From Glycine soja (taxonomy: Eukaryota; Streptophyta; Magnoliopsida; Fabales; Fabaceae), in NCBI RefSeq assembly GCF_004193775.1, contig NC_041008.1:7208731-7272730 (forward strand): a stretch of DNA of 64,000 bases, in the 5' to 3' direction. The translations under genes and the position numbers were made by a program. Under the pieces are notes generated by a model. That model ran no database searches and was not told where the DNA came from. It was given only the letters and a program-made list of their open reading frames with translations. Numbering within the stretch: position 1 is the stretch's first letter; each line of letters starts with the position of its first letter. Below, in pieces: positions 1 to 12,816 of the stretch.

Positions 1-119
1 GAAAACAACATAAAAAACACTTATAGTACTACAACTAAGTTGTCCTTTTTTATACTCTTCTTCATATATACTTTTCAAGTGCTTGGTGTTTACTTATCAA
101 AAATGTTACGTTGGTCTAG

Positions 120-1552
120 GAAATTTGGCTGGATAAGAGGACAGGTGGGGTGTGTTTGGCGATTTCTTCCCAAGCTTTGAGGATTACAGGGATAGATGAT
201 CGGAGATATTGGAGTCGCATTTCAACTGAAGAGTCAAGGTGAGATTATTGTAGGTGAAACTATGTTGCTCTGGACAATAAGTAATAATATGTAGAACTGG
301 CCTATGCTTGACTTTGTTTTATTGTGTTTTCATCTTCATGGGTTGAAAATTGAAATACAAAATATTTTTTTTGCTGGATTTTTATTTTTGAGCCCTTTTG
401 TGGATTAAGGCCACTCATTTTTCACCTTGTGGCTTTGTTATTTAACTTAATTATAAAGCTCGAAGATTGAATTTTCCATACTTTTCCAAATCCATTTTAC
501 TAATATTCAAGGTTATCTAATACTAAATTTCTTATGTAAGGCACTAAATGAGTTTAGTTATCAGTGAATTATTCAAACTTGGTATATTGAATGTTCATTT
601 AAGTTCATTTGTAGTTAAGTTTGATTATTTAAAAGAATCAAACTTAAGATTTGTAGGTTTTACCTTAACAGTGTGTGAATAACTGGTATATACATGTTTA
701 ACTTGGACAATTTCAATTTACTTTTTATATTTACTTAAAAAAACTGTAACCTTTTTTATTATCTTCTTATATATATATACAATTTATTTAATGTCAATTT
801 TCAAGAGTCACACTTTAAATGAATGACTGCAATTTTTTTTTAAAAAATTGTCATTTTTATCATCTGTGATTTGATCTCCAATCTTAATCATTTTTAAGAA
901 TACAAAACTATATTTTATCTCAGTTTCACTTTGCCTTCTAGCTTGACATTGATACCAATTTAGTCATGGTTGCATGTATGTTCTTAGTTCTTACTCCATT
1001 AGTTTTTCTAGTGGCTCCTCAATTTTAAGTTTTAGCCACCTTCTGCTAGAACACATGAAATTAGGCACTTTAAAATTGGATGACCCCTGTTTTTCTATAT
1101 GAGGAAACCTGATGTATTATACTATTTTTGTTCATAACAGATTCCACACAGTTGCTTATCTTCAACAAATTTGGTGGCTTGAAGTGGAAGGAGATGTTGA
1201 TTTTCAATTTCCTCCTGGGTCATACAATGTGTTCTTTAGACTCCAGCTTGGCCGGTCATCCAAGAGATTGGGTCGACGAGTTTGTAAGACGGACGACGTT
1301 CATGGCTGGGATATAAAACCTGTAAAATTTCAGCTAACAACTTCTGATGGTCAGCATGCTGTATCCCAAAGTCATTTGGATAATCCAGGGAACTGGATTC
1401 TCTACCATGCAGGAAACTTTGTTTCCAAGAATCCTAATGATCTGATGAAGATCAAAATTTCATTGACTCAAATTGATTGTACGCACACCAAAGGCGGTTT
1501 GTGTGTAGATTCTGTATTTATATGCAATAGCGATGTAAAAAAAGAGGTGTAG
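120..1552 (+). CDS. F-box protein PP2-A12/A13-like, 3' part (exons 120..238 and 1141..1552)
   Basis: Partial gene; its first exon, which should hold the F-box, lies before the window. The exon at 120-238 follows an AG acceptor and encodes a stretch ending in [17 protein letters not shown]. It splices at 239 (GTGAG) to an acceptor at 1139-1140. The codon split across the junction restores the family sequence [18 protein letters not shown]. The last exon encodes the rest of the PP2 lectin-like domain, including [16 protein letters not shown] and [16 protein letters not shown] near the C-terminus, and stops with TAG at 1550-1552. In this family the F-box end joins an SCF ubiquitin ligase and the PP2 domain is thought to bind glycans. 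The visible frame is intact, so the gene may be functional. The ATG at 1112 lies in the intron and is not the start. Confidence 0.85.
239..1140 (+). other. Intron of the PP2-A12/A13-like gene
   Basis: AT-rich spacer with a GTGAG donor and an ACAG acceptor. It joins two exons whose translation is continuous with the PP2 family. No other gene or element was recognised in it. Confidence 0.8.
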
Positions 1553-2265
1553 GCTGTTTTTGTAGGAAGGGAATCTGTATAGTGGAAATGAGTCTGAGGC
1601 ACCTGAGTTGACTTTTGTCATTTGGGTTACAGGGAGTTAAGTAGAGGTGATTATTCCAAATATGCCCCAACAACACTTCCCTTTAGATTTTTTTTTTTTT
1701 TTGTTTCTGTGATATTCATAGTCCCTTTAGATGTTTTGTTTCTTCAACAGGACAATGTTTTAATAGGTTGAACAAATTTCTTACCCCCTTTTTGGGGCAT
1801 AGTATATGTGTGATTTGTGTATATTTCCTCTTTTGTTGGTACTGGGAATTGAATTGATTGATGTTGTTTTCTCAAAGAATAAAGCGGTTCATGTGTTGTA
1901 ATTTTAGCTAGTATGCCTGGATAGTTTATCTTTTTTTGTGGATGTTCTCTTATGATGAATTCTTGTCCATAACTCAAAGACTTCGCTTGATAGTCTTAAT
2001 AGGACCTAGATGTGGTTAATTATTAGTACTTCTCATCTAATCCGTCAACTTTTGCTAACCGGCTATTTCATTGTCACAAGTATTGTTTCAATTCAAATAC
2101 TTTCATAAACATACTTAACATGAATTAATGCAAGTGTGCATCAGTAATCAATTGGATCGTTATTGATAGGAGCTAAGCGGCTAACCCTAGGAGGAGTACA
2201 CGGCAAGCTGTGGTGGTAGAGGTGCGGCACCGTTTAACCTCTTGGGAAAGTAAGCATATTTTTCT
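1553..2265. other. 3' flank of the PP2-like gene
   Basis: Probable 3' UTR followed by intergenic DNA. No open frame here resembles a known protein. The minus-strand frame at 1744-1977 has no family character. Confidence 0.6.
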
Positions 2266-2553
2266 ATGAAAGGTAGTTTTGATAAAATGATCAATTTTGT
2301 TGTCTCTCCTGACCTTTGTTCTTTCCTTCTTCTGAGCACCAAAGTTTGGTGGGATGACATAAATACTTTGGGGGACCAAAACTACAACCAAATTGATTCT
2401 CAGGTATGCTCCATAGAAAGGTGGGAAGGGGGAAGGAAATTCTTTTTTTTGCATGATCCATGGATGGAGGGTGAGGTGCTAAGGCAGAGATTTCTAAGAT
2501 TATACAATATTGTGAATGATAAAGGAGTTAAGGTGGCAGATATATGTAATTAA
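2266..2553 (+). mobile_element. LINE (non-LTR retrotransposon) remnant, zf-RVT-proximal fragment
   Basis: The short frame carries a pattern typical of plant LINE reverse transcriptases just before the zf-RVT domain: VWWDDI, then ERWEGGRKFFFLHDPWMEGE, then RLYNIVNDKGVKVADI. Only about 70 residues remain, with no RT core, endonuclease or poly(A) tail. It lies directly against the truncated NLR fragment downstream, so the two may share a breakpoint. This is recognition by family pattern only. Confidence 0.6.
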
Positions 2554-2554
2554 C

Positions 2555-3470
2555 AAAAATCTATAGGATTAGAGCATTTCTGGATAAGCCCCTTCCTTCA
2601 AAATTTAGAAACCTTTCTTGTTCGGAACTGCCATTGTTTGACAAACTTGACACCGTCCATTGTGTCTTTCTCTAATCTCATCAAGCTTAATTTAAAGGAT
2701 TGTCGATTATTGAAATATTTGTTCACATTTTCAACTGCCAAAACATTGCTTGTACTGAAGGAAATGCACATAACAAATTGTAAATCAATAAAAACAATAG
2801 TGGTTAAGGACAGAGAAGGAGGCAATGATGATGAAGATAACGATGAAAATGGAGGTAACGGTGAAGGTGATACAGATGAAGATGGGAATGAAGGTTAAGA
2901 TGAGATTACATTCAAGAAGCTTGAGTTTTTGACTATCTGCTCATTACCAAAACTTAGAAGCTTTACACTGGGAGTTCCTCTCTGAACTTTCCATCCTAGC
3001 AAGGAGTGTCATTTAGTCAATGTTACAGTGTGAAACTACCAAAGAAATTCATGGTGCTGATAGACGGAAACTTCTGTAAACGTGATATTAATTCTGTGAT
3101 CATGCAACACAGGCATCCTGAGTTAGTAAATATGATGACAGATTCCCTTGACTTGTAAGTATAAATATGAACAGCTTATTCTCATGGACATTCAATAATA
3201 TGAATAATTGAGTAAGAAGATCTCATCCTTTACACATATGAAGAATTGAGAATGTTAATTGAATACATATATGTTCTATCTGAGTTGTTTTGATCTTTTC
3301 TAGTTACCTCACTTTAATTTGTTGATAGTATGCATCAGGAAAATTGTGATCTGACCAGAGAAGCTTATTGCCATTGTTGTTCACTTATGCTAGCCTTGAA
3401 AACGGGTTGTCTTTTTCTGATGCAAGTATGCAACATACAGAGCAAATAACATGGAATCCTAGTGAATTTG
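2555..3470 (+). pseudogene. Truncated NLR 3' end (LRR plus 3'-UTR intron), paralogous to gene 1 exon 8
   Basis: The sequence follows gene 1 from about 34965 to 36050: the LRR block with [19 protein letters not shown] and [19 protein letters not shown], the acidic tract, the stop region, and then the 3'-UTR intron and following exon. A GAA of gene 1 is TAA here (2896-2898), and a one-base loss near 2960 shifts the frame. The GTAAGT donor near 3155 and the acceptor near 3344 are kept, so this is a DNA-level duplication and not a processed copy. No CC, NB-ARC or upstream LRR exons accompany it. It is probably a relic of unequal exchange within the NLR cluster. Confidence 0.85.
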
Positions 3471-3715
3471 TTTTTTTTCTTGCACATTATTTTTTCGTTG
3501 TATACAAGCATGGACATGAACATAGTAAAATATAAAATGACAGGTTAATTTTGAGAAATATTTTTAAGAGATTGAACATGATAATGTATTCAATTTGATT
3601 TTGAATAGGTAGAAGCTCAAAGTTGTCATAATAACTTGTTTTATAAATTAGCCTAGCCAAGAAATCATTAAAACACCAAAATTTAATGTTATTGTTTTTT
3701 TTTTTAAATATCATG

Positions 3716-5715
3716 GGGGCCAATCAATATGTACGGTGGCAATTAGATAGTGAAATAAAAAGAAATATGTCAGTATTTTGTATTGTCTTAATCTTATCTT
3801 AAGTATATACAAACAAATCATGTTATTTAAGATATAAATAAATTTTAATTAATTTTATTTATTTAAAATATTATGTATTTAATTCAATATTTTTTTTTTA
3901 AAAAAATCAATAACCATTGATTTTTCATAATATCAATTACCTTACCTTTAAAATAAAGAATTTTTTTTTATTATAAAATAGTTTCCTAAAGATCATCTAC
4001 AACATATCAACCAATACAAATTTTATTTAAAATAGTTTTCTATAAAATTGAATTTTTTTTCATTAATTAATGTGAAAAAAATATAAATAAATTTGATTTT
4101 TAAATGAAATTAAAAAAATGAAATGAGAATAATAATATTCTTAGCCTACATGAATTACTCCATTCGGTTCTTTTTATAATATTCGATTAACTAATGGTGA
4201 TTAAGAAAATTATTTAGTTTATTAATAACATTAAATTTATTTCAATCTCTCTAATCGTTAATATTTTTATTGTTTTAGTCCATATTTAGTAAAATTAACT
4301 GAAAAATTAGTTGTAAGTTGAAACCTAACTAGAAGTTGGTAACTAGAAATTGAAAAGTTAGATATTATTAAATTATAAATATTCGATAAATTTAGTTGTT
4401 AAAATAAATAAAAAATATAAAATGACATAAAAATAATAAAATTATAATTTATTTTTAAAAAATAAAATAAAAATTGATAAATTTATTAAGAATATAATGA
4501 AAGAAAATATAAAAAATGTTACTTCAAGAGTATTTTAAAAATCACTAAAATTATTTACTAAATAGTCAAACAAATTTTTTAGTTAGTAAAAATAATTAAA
4601 AAATAATTAAAATATCTTATTAAAAATGACCTTAATTTTTATTGATCATACATGTAAATAGACAAAAAAATTCTCATAATGCTCCTTAATTATGATTCAA
4701 AGAATCTAAATATTTTAATGTTTTTCACTTAATTACTATTTTAATTGACTTTTAGTTTTTTTGTTAACAATTTAGTATACAAGATGGATCAAATTGATGG
4801 TCCATTTCATAAGTGAAAATCTTTGAAAAGATATTCTAGATTCATTTTTAAAAAAAATAATTAATACAAAAATATTTCAGATTTTTTTTTTTTTTTTACA
4901 AAAAGATACTTAAATATGACATTTCATTGGTAGTCAAACATTGAATAAAAGCTATAACATGATAGAAAAGTGAGAGACTAGGGATATTCAAATCTAAACC
5001 GATCCAAAATAAAAATTTAAAAATGAATAAAAGTGATTCTTTTTTAATTTGTTTGGATTTTTTTTTTCAAATTGATTTGATTCAATTTACAGTTTATATT
5101 TTTTTTAAACCAAATCAAACCACAATATTTATATTAATACTTATATTACTTTAGTGTTATATATTTTATATGTATATTACTTGAATTTTATAGTACTATA
5201 TATATGAAACTTACATAATGTATATCATTGATTTTCAGATAATTTTTTTTGAAATATATTTGATTTAAAATATGAAAATTTGAAAGATTTTTATTATAAA
5301 AAGTTTTAACATATTAATAAGTTTGGTGGATTGTTATGAACAATTTTTTTTAATGTAATCTAATTTAAAAGATGAAAAAAAGTATATCAGTTTTAATGAA
5401 ATAATATTTTTTTAAAAATCACAAGAATCAAACGGTAAAATATTGATTTGGTTTGATTCAAATTTTAATTTAAATAAAAATTGAATCAAACTAAACAAAG
5501 TTTGACTAAGCTGACTTTTTGATAAAAAAAAAAAAATCAAACTAAATTGAGCCAAAAACTCGTTATGAGAGACCAGGAAAAGATATTACCATTTGTTTGT
5601 CTCTTCAAGAAAATTAAATCATAAGACTAAGGTTTCATTTATATATATATAAAGTACAACAGAGATCTAGTAATGTGGTTTTTTCTCTCCTTATAGGTAG
5701 TTTTTTTCTCTCCTA
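3716..5715. repeat. About 2.2-kb AT-rich repeat unit, copy 1 (upstream tandem copy)
   Basis: It starts at GGCCAATCAATATG and runs to a TATA-like stretch (about 5639-5653) followed by AGTACAACAGAGATCTAG. The same order of landmarks recurs at 5948-8025 and 45155-47190. It has no coding capacity and contains many poly-A/T runs. Its right end corresponds to the predicted core promoter of the NLR genes, so this copy looks like a duplicated upstream or promoter unit that has no gene behind it. Confidence 0.75.
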
Positions 5716-7967
5716 ATTGTCACATCATAACACTACTTTTTTTTACAGATAATATATGTTAGAGAACATGATTGTGTATTAAATTTTAGTTAAAAAATGA
5801 GTATATTAAAAGTTAAAATTAAATAAACACAAAACTAAACCCATGTGGCCGTGACCCATCTGATGAGTACAATTAATCCTTTTAACAGCTCTACCCCATT
5901 TAACTTTCTAACATCCAATGGGATAAGCAAATTAATCAATGTTTGCATTAGGTGGCCAATCAATATGAATAGCGGCAATTAGATATTGAAAATAGAAATA
6001 AATATGTCAGTATTTTGTCTTGTCTTAATCTTATCTTAAATATAAACAAACAAATCATGTTATTTAAGATATAATTAAATTTTAATTAATTTTTGTATTT
6101 AATACTATATTTATTTAAAATATTATGTATTTAATTCAAAATTTCAAAAAAAAATAAAATCAATAACCATTGGATTTTCATTATATCAATTACCTTACCT
6201 TTAAAATAAAGAAAAATAGTTCCCTAAAGATCATCTACAACATATCGACTAATACAATTTTTATTTAAAATAGTTTTCTATGAAATTGAAGTTTTTCATT
6301 AATTAACGTGAAAAAATAGAAATAATTTTATTTTTTAAATGAAATTAAAAAAATGGTATTAAATAATATTTTCAGTCTACATGAATTACTCCATTCAGTT
6401 CTTTTTATAATATTTCATTGACTAATGGTGATTAAGAAAATTAGTTTATTTATTAATAACATTAAATTTTTTTATTATTTCTCTAATCGTTAATATATTT
6501 ATTGTTTTAGCCTATGTTTAGTAAAATTAGCTGAAAGAAGCTGCGTTAGTTAGAAATTGAAAAGTTAGGTTATTAAATTATAAATATTTGTTGATGTAGA
6601 TGAAAAGTGTAAAATAACATAAAAATAATAAAATTTTGATTTATTTTAAAAAATATAATAAGAGAATTTGATATATTTATTAAGGATAAAAATGAAAGAA
6701 AATATAAAAAAATTAGAAGCTAAAGACTAGCATTTTAAATTTTTTTACTTCAATTTATGTTTCAAAAAACACTATAAGTTACTAAAAAATCTTATTTATC
6801 AAACACTAAAACAAATTTTTTAACTAATAAAAAAAAAAGACAACTAAAATGTTTTGTCGAATGTAGTTTTAATTTTTATTAATTATACATGTAAATACAC
6901 AAAAAAAATATCATAATGCTCCTTAATTATGTTTCAAAGAATCTAAATATTTTAATGTTTTCCACTTAATTACTAATTTAATTGAATTTTAATTTTTTTA
7001 ACAATTTAGTGTACAAGATGGATCAAATCGATGTTTAACTAATAGAAACTTGTTTAGGATTTGTTCTAGTATAATCCAAATCTACAGTCCATTTCATAAG
7101 TGAAAATGTTTGAAAAGATATTTTGGATTGATTTTTTTTAAATAATTAATACAAAAGATATTCTAAGTTTTATTTTTTCAAGAAAAAAATAATTATGACA
7201 TTTAATTGATAATCAAAGATTCAATACAAGCTATAACATGGTAGAAAATCGAGAGACTAGAGTGTTCAAATCCAAACTGATCTAAAATAAAAATAAAAAA
7301 ATCAAACTAAATTGATTTTTTTTGGATTTGTTTGAATATTTTTTTTCTTAAATCAACCAATTTGATTCGATTTACAATTTGTGTTGTTTAAATCGAACAA
7401 AACTACAACTCTTATATTACTTTAGTATTATGTATTTTATGTGTATATTACTTGAATTTCATAATATTTTGTAGTGTTATGTATATTAAACTTATACAAT
7501 ACAATGTATACCACATTCTATTTTAGATGACTTTTTCAAGATATGATTGATTTAAAATATGAAAATTTGACAAATTTTTTTGGTAGAAAATTTAACATAT
7601 TAATAAGTTTGATAAATTGTTATGAATAATTTTTTTATAAATATAATTTAATTTAAAAGATGAAAAGAAAATATATCAATTTTAATGAAATAATATTTAT
7701 TTAGAATCACAAAAATTGAACCGAATCAAACCGGAATATATTAATTTGTTTTTTTTAGATTTTATTTTAAATAAAAATCAAAACAAAATGAACAACATAT
7801 ATTTTAAAAGTTTGATTAAAGTGATTTTTGATAAAAAAAAAAAACAAATGTAGCCATAAATATCCCTATGAAAGACTAGGGAAAGATGGTATCACTCTAA
7901 ATAGATTATGAGGAACAGTATTTGTTTGTCTCTTTAAGAAAATTAAGTCATAAGACTAAGGTTTCAT

Positions 7968-7980
7968 TTATATATATAAG
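7968..7980 (+). promoter_or_regulatory. TATA-like element of NLR gene 1
   Basis: TTTATATATATAAG is followed by AGTACAACAAGAGATCTAG and a pyrimidine-rich leader. The same arrangement is kept at 47128-47143 ahead of gene 2 and at 5639-5653. The transcription start would be near 8005 by the usual plant spacing of about 30 bases. This is inference. Confidence 0.4.
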
Positions 7981-8004
7981 TACAACAAGAGATCTAGTAA
8001 CGTG

Positions 8005-8286
8005 GTTTTTTTCTCTCCTTATAGGGAGTATTTGGTATTTTTCAAAGCAAGGATTGGTTTTACTCTCATCAGTCATCACCTAATTCGTGTTACAAATCTT
8101 AGTGTGTCAACAGTGGTTTTGGCAACTTCATTTCCAAAGTGATATCAATGCTTTGAACTGATTGGAGCGAAGGAAGGATTCTGTAGGCTTTTCTTTCGTC
8201 TCACCGTTTTCATCAAAGCTTCTTTCTTTCTCTCTTTTGCGTTCTTCGGAGTTTCTGGTTGTTTTTGGTGCCTTCATACTGGTCAG
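8005..8286 (+). other. Predicted non-coding leader exon of NLR gene 1
   Basis: A CT-rich stretch ends at a strong donor, CAG|GTAAGC (cut after 8286). The segment is conserved at 47165-47435 ahead of gene 2. There it lies about 1.2 kb before an acceptor (AG at 48604-48605) just ahead of the start codon. The matching acceptor for gene 1 is at 15370-15371. Frames on either strand look non-coding. The start of the exon is approximate. Confidence 0.55.
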
Positions 8287-10177
8287 GTAAGCACTAACGG
8301 CAATTTGATCATTCCTATTTGAACTTGAGGTTTTTCGCGATGCTGCCATGCTGCAGTTCATCTTGTATTGCTCCTCTAAAAGAAAAAAATATTAAACGTC
8401 GACACAACGCATGTTTAATTTATATATCTATAACTAATCTGAAATGTCTGCTACTTAGAATTAACTAGAACTTTGCTGTTACTAGAATTTCGGGATCCAA
8501 TTTTTGAATTCATCAATTTTGAAATTTGACAAAAAGAGTATACCCTTAATTAACATTAATTTTACAAAACTAGTTAACAAGGCAAGCTCTCTTTTCTCTT
8601 GCTTGGATTTCAATTTTCCTTGGTTGAATATATGATTATGCTTATCTGGTTGGTTGCATGGATATGATTTTTATGTATAAACCCCAACTCTGCTTTGCTC
8701 ATTGGAATTGAAGCTTGACCTGGTCTGCTTTGGTTTGATGGGTTTGCTGTTCATTGATTCATAAGTCAAGATAGTTTTAATTATTTTTTTGACACTGTAT
8801 GGAGGTGTATTAAATCCTACCTATAAAGATAGTTTTGTGTGAACCTCCTTGCGCAGTGGACTATAAAGTGGATAAGAATGAGTGGTTCTTCTTTAAATTT
8901 CGGTCTATCAGTGTCACTTTTATTATTGTGTCCCTATCACTGATGTTATGAATTATGTCCACTTTTGTCATGGCTATTACCACCTGTCTTGATGGTTACT
9001 GTCATTACGATCTTCAATTATAAATTTTATTGTACTAAATTAATTAGATTTTAACTTTAATTAATTATCTTTTATAAGCTAAGAAATCCATTAATTGAAA
9101 GAAAATTAGCTTAAGCACGAGGTATGTAAAAGCAAGCAACATTACATGCAAGGCTCTGTATACAGATCGACAAGATACCCTACGACAATTCTGCTTGATG
9201 TCACTCACCCCTAGTTCATTTAAACATTGTTGTCCTATAACTACACTCTGCCATGTACAAAATCTTAATCATTAAGTTTTAAAATATTTGAATTATCATG
9301 TCATTTTTCTCTAAGATTGTCATTTTATCAAAATCTGCGAGTGGGGTATTCAATTATTTTTCATTGTACACAAAATATCAATTAAATGGGGTCCTGTTCG
9401 ATCGTTACATGTTTGTTGGATATTAAAAAAATAGCTATTCTGATGTAAAATAATTTGAGAAATATTCTCAAGTAAATTATCATGCTAGGGATGATTGTGA
9501 CAATAATCATTAATAATTATAATAATTATGATAGTGATAATAATAAAATAATTAAAAATAACATCTTTAAAAGTTTCTCGTAATATTTAATAATTTTTTC
9601 TCTTAATTTTATACTAGTTTACAATTAATTTTAAACAATTTAAATTTTTTATAGATTTAATTTTTATTTAGTGAATATTTCAAAGATTTAATGATTACAT
9701 CATATTTTAATTTTTAAATATTTTAATATGAATAATATATTATTTTTAATCTTGGATGATTGTTATTAGTTTTCATATTCTCAAGTAAGCAACTGAAGCA
9801 AATAAATCAATTATTAATTAACATTAACTATTATTTTAACTATACAAATTTAGTAAATTTTAATTTGACATTTTCTATCAATCATGTAAATTTGTAATTA
9901 TATGAAATGAATATCATTTAATTTAATCCATTAAAAAGACATTATTTTACAGTGTTTTTCTCTTTTAACTATTAGAATGACACAAAAAACTGAGGGAAAA
10001 TATTTAACAAAATCAATTAGGAGGAATTTTACTATATTATTAATACAAAATTTGTTCTTTCTTTTAGTTCTTGGTAGTTTCTCTATATATATAGAGAGAG
10101 AGAGAGAGACCAATCAAATATAGAGTCAGCAATACAACAATCTTCACCTTGACTCTACATTTTTAACAGCACTAATC

Positions 10178-10708
10178 TCAGTCAAATCCTACCAAGCTTA
10201 AGCACTTGTCAAATTTATCCCCTGGCAGGGATTTAGTCAAAATATCAGCTGGATTATCTTTAGATGCAATCTTCACTATTTTGATTGCTCCTGATTCCAC
10301 CACTTCACGAATGAAGTGATGCTTTATATCAATGTGTTTGGTCCTTGTATGGTACATCTGATGATTGGCCAAATGAATAATACCTTGACTATCATAATGT
10401 ATCTGGATAGTCTCTTGTTCAATCCCCAATTCATGTAGCATCACTTTCAGCCATAGACCTTCCTTCACTCCTTCAGCCAAGGCATTATACTCAGCTCAAG
10501 TGGTGGATAGAGCTACAATTGATTGGAGGTTTGATTTCCAGCTAACTGCAGTTCCAAACAAGGTAAACACATATCCTGCCAATGATTTCCTTGTGTCCAA
10601 GCACCCTGTAAAATCTGCATCCATAAACCCTTCAATCACTGTTCCACCTTGAGAGTTTCTCTGATACAGTAAGCCTGAGTCCAAAATTCCATTTATATAT
10701 CTCAACAT
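10178..10708 (-). pseudogene. copia element 1 RNase H region
   Basis: Two short frames hold the RNase H segment: MLRYINGILDSGLLYQ, then GYVFTLFGTAVSWKSNLQSI, then DSQGIIHLANHQMYHTRTKH and ending ADILTKSLPGDKF. They are separated by stops near 10490 and 10712. Confidence 0.88.
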
Positions 10709-10723
10709 CCACTTTAAAGCCTT

Positions 10724-11872
10724 CTAGTGTGCTTGACCAGGTTCCACCATGAACTTGTTGACAACACTCACAGCATGAGCCAAGTCTGGTCTTGTACAGA
10801 CCATTCCATACATGATGCTTCCAACCCCACTAGTATAGGGAACTGCATCCATCATCTTCTTATCATCATCTGATATTGGGCCTTGGCTTTTTAAGAGCTT
10901 TATGTGCTGCCCCAAAGGTATGCTCACAGGTTTGGACTGATGCATCCTAAACCTCTCCACTACCTTCTGCATATAGGCTTGTTGGGATAATAGCAAAGTT
11001 CCTTTCAGCTGATCTCTTTTAATATCAACACTAGGGATTTGTCTAGCTTCCCCAAGATCCTTCGTCTCGAATTCTGAGTTCAGCCTTGACTTTAGGTCAT
11101 TGATCATACATTTGTTGCAGCTAGCCACCAAAATGTCATCTACATACAGTAGGAGATATAGATAATCCTCCTGGTGCAAAACATAAACACAACTATCATA
11201 GCTGCATCTCTTGAACTCCATCTTTATCAATAAATCATCAAATTTCTTATACCATTTCCTTGGGCTTTGTTTCAGGCTATATAAGCATTTTTGCAGGAGG
11301 CATACCCTATCATCCAGAGCAAAACCTTCTGGTTGCCTCATGTAAATGGTTTCCTCCAAGTCTCCATGTAAGAAGGCTGTCTTGACATCCAATTGTTCCA
11401 GGTGTAGCTTGAACTGGTTGGCAATTGACATCAAAATTCTGACAGAGCAATGCTTTACCACAGGTGCAAATATCTCATTGTAATCCACACCCTCAACTTA
11501 AGTAAATCCTTTAGCCACCAACCTTGCCTTGTATCTTGTCTTTTGAACCCCGGGAATTTCACTTTTCCTTTTGAAGATCCACTTGCAGCTAACTACCTTT
11601 TGTCCCTTAGGTAGTTCCACAAGCCTCCAAGTATTGTTCTTCTTGAGTGCCTCAAGTTCTTCTTCAATTGCATAAAGCCAAAGTTGTCTCTCCTCACTTT
11701 CATGTGCCTCCTTGAAATTCCTTGGTTCTGTTGATCCTTCAATTTCCTCAGCTGTTGTTAAAGCATAGCAAATGAGATCAGCTTGAGCAAACTTTCTGTT
11801 TGGTTTAGGAATTCTCCTTTCCCTATCACGAACCAGTTGGTAGTCATTAATGGCATGATCTGATCTCCTCAA
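10724..11872 (-). pseudogene. copia element 1 reverse transcriptase, in two frames
   Basis: The N-terminal part (11498-11872) has the conserved KEAHESEERQLWLYAIEEEL and VVSCKWIFKRK. A stop in the conserved GFTQVEGVDY segment separates it from the core (10724-11488), which carries LDVKTAFLHGDLEE and the catalytic LLLYVDDILVA. Confidence 0.9.
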
Positions 11873-12231
11873 ATTTGAAACTGAGTGTCCAATTTTTCTG
11901 CTATATTATCTAGGTCAGTAATTGGATTTATCTGAGTGTTTTCTTGCACCTTATCAGTAAAAGGCTCCACCTCAATGTGAGTTTTCTCCTTTCCACATTC
12001 TGAGTTTTCAGAATACATTCTCATTCTTGTCTCATCAAATGTCACATCTTTGCTGATGATGAGCTTAGAAGGTTTTAGATCCAACCTCCACAGCCTGTAT
12101 CCCTTGACTCCTTTAGCATACCCAAGAAATAGACATCTTATAGCTCGAGCATCCAACTTGTCCTTCTTGACATGTGCATATGCCAAGGCTCCAAATACCC
12201 TTAGGTTAGAGTAATTTGCTGGACTTCCACT

Positions 12232-12810
12232 TCAAACCTCCATTGGTGTTTTGTATTCAAGGGCAGATGAGGGACTCATGTTGATCAAATATACAGTTGT
12301 GTTTGCAGCTTCTCCCCAGAAAACCTTGGGCAAACTTGCTCCAAGAAGCATGCATCTAACTCTTTCCAGGATGGTTCTATTCATCCTTTCTGCAAGGCCA
12401 TTTTGTTGAGGGGTACCAGCAACTGTTTTGTGCCTCTTGATTCCATGATGTGTGCAGAAAATATTGAATTGGTCTGAGACAAATTCAAGCCCATTGTCTG
12501 TCCTTAGGACCTTCAACTTGGTTCCTTGCTGGTTTTCAATTTGAGTATGCCATTCCTTGAACTTCTGAAATGTTTCAGCTTTGTTCCTTAGGATGTAGAC
12601 CCATACTCTTCTTGAATAGTCATCGATAATGCTCAAGAAATAGGATCCACCCCCATGTGTTTGGATCCTAGATGGTCCCCATAGATCTGCATGAGCATAC
12701 TCAAAAGGTCTTGTTGAGGTGTGCATACCTGTCCCAAATTTCACCCTGTGAGATTTCCCCAAGACACACTGGTCACAAAACTCCAATTTATGGAGTTTAT
12801 CACCCATCAA
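12232..12810 (-). pseudogene. copia element 1 integrase core
   Basis: The core shows the DDE residues in the order HADLWGP, LRTDNGLEFVS and GLAERMNRT, preceded by the CDQCVLGKSHRVKF zinc-finger end. It stops with TGA after TPMEV where the family has tryptophan. Confidence 0.88.
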
Positions 12811-12816
12811 TAGGTG

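Larger units (their letters stand above)
5716..9260 (+). repeat. Segmental duplication, copy A: NLR promoter, leader exon and intron start (pairs with 44925-48320)
   Basis: From TAATTGTCACATCATAACAC onward this region runs collinear with 44925-48320. The shared tract includes the AT-rich unit, the TATA-like element, the leader exon with its CAG|GTAAGC donor, and the first kilobase of the following intron. Small indels distinguish the copies. Copy A lies upstream of NLR gene 1 and copy B upstream of gene 2. The duplicated block therefore carried regulatory DNA together with the gene. Confidence 0.85.

Noticed and set aside
1112..1140. Met-initiated start of the PP2-like frame at 1112
   Set aside because: The bases before 1141 are intron; the acceptor at 1139-1140 and the upstream exon at 120-238 give the family sequence without a break.
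8128..8361. Minus-strand frame of 77 residues, recurring in shorter form at 47238-47426
   Set aside because: It lies across the predicted leader exon and its donor, differs in length between copies, and has a composition explained by the CT-rich leader.
10082..10110. GA/TA-rich tract at the left edge of copia element 1 as a CRISPR-like or regulatory repeat
   Set aside because: Simple-sequence DNA at a truncated LTR; no spacer-repeat structure.
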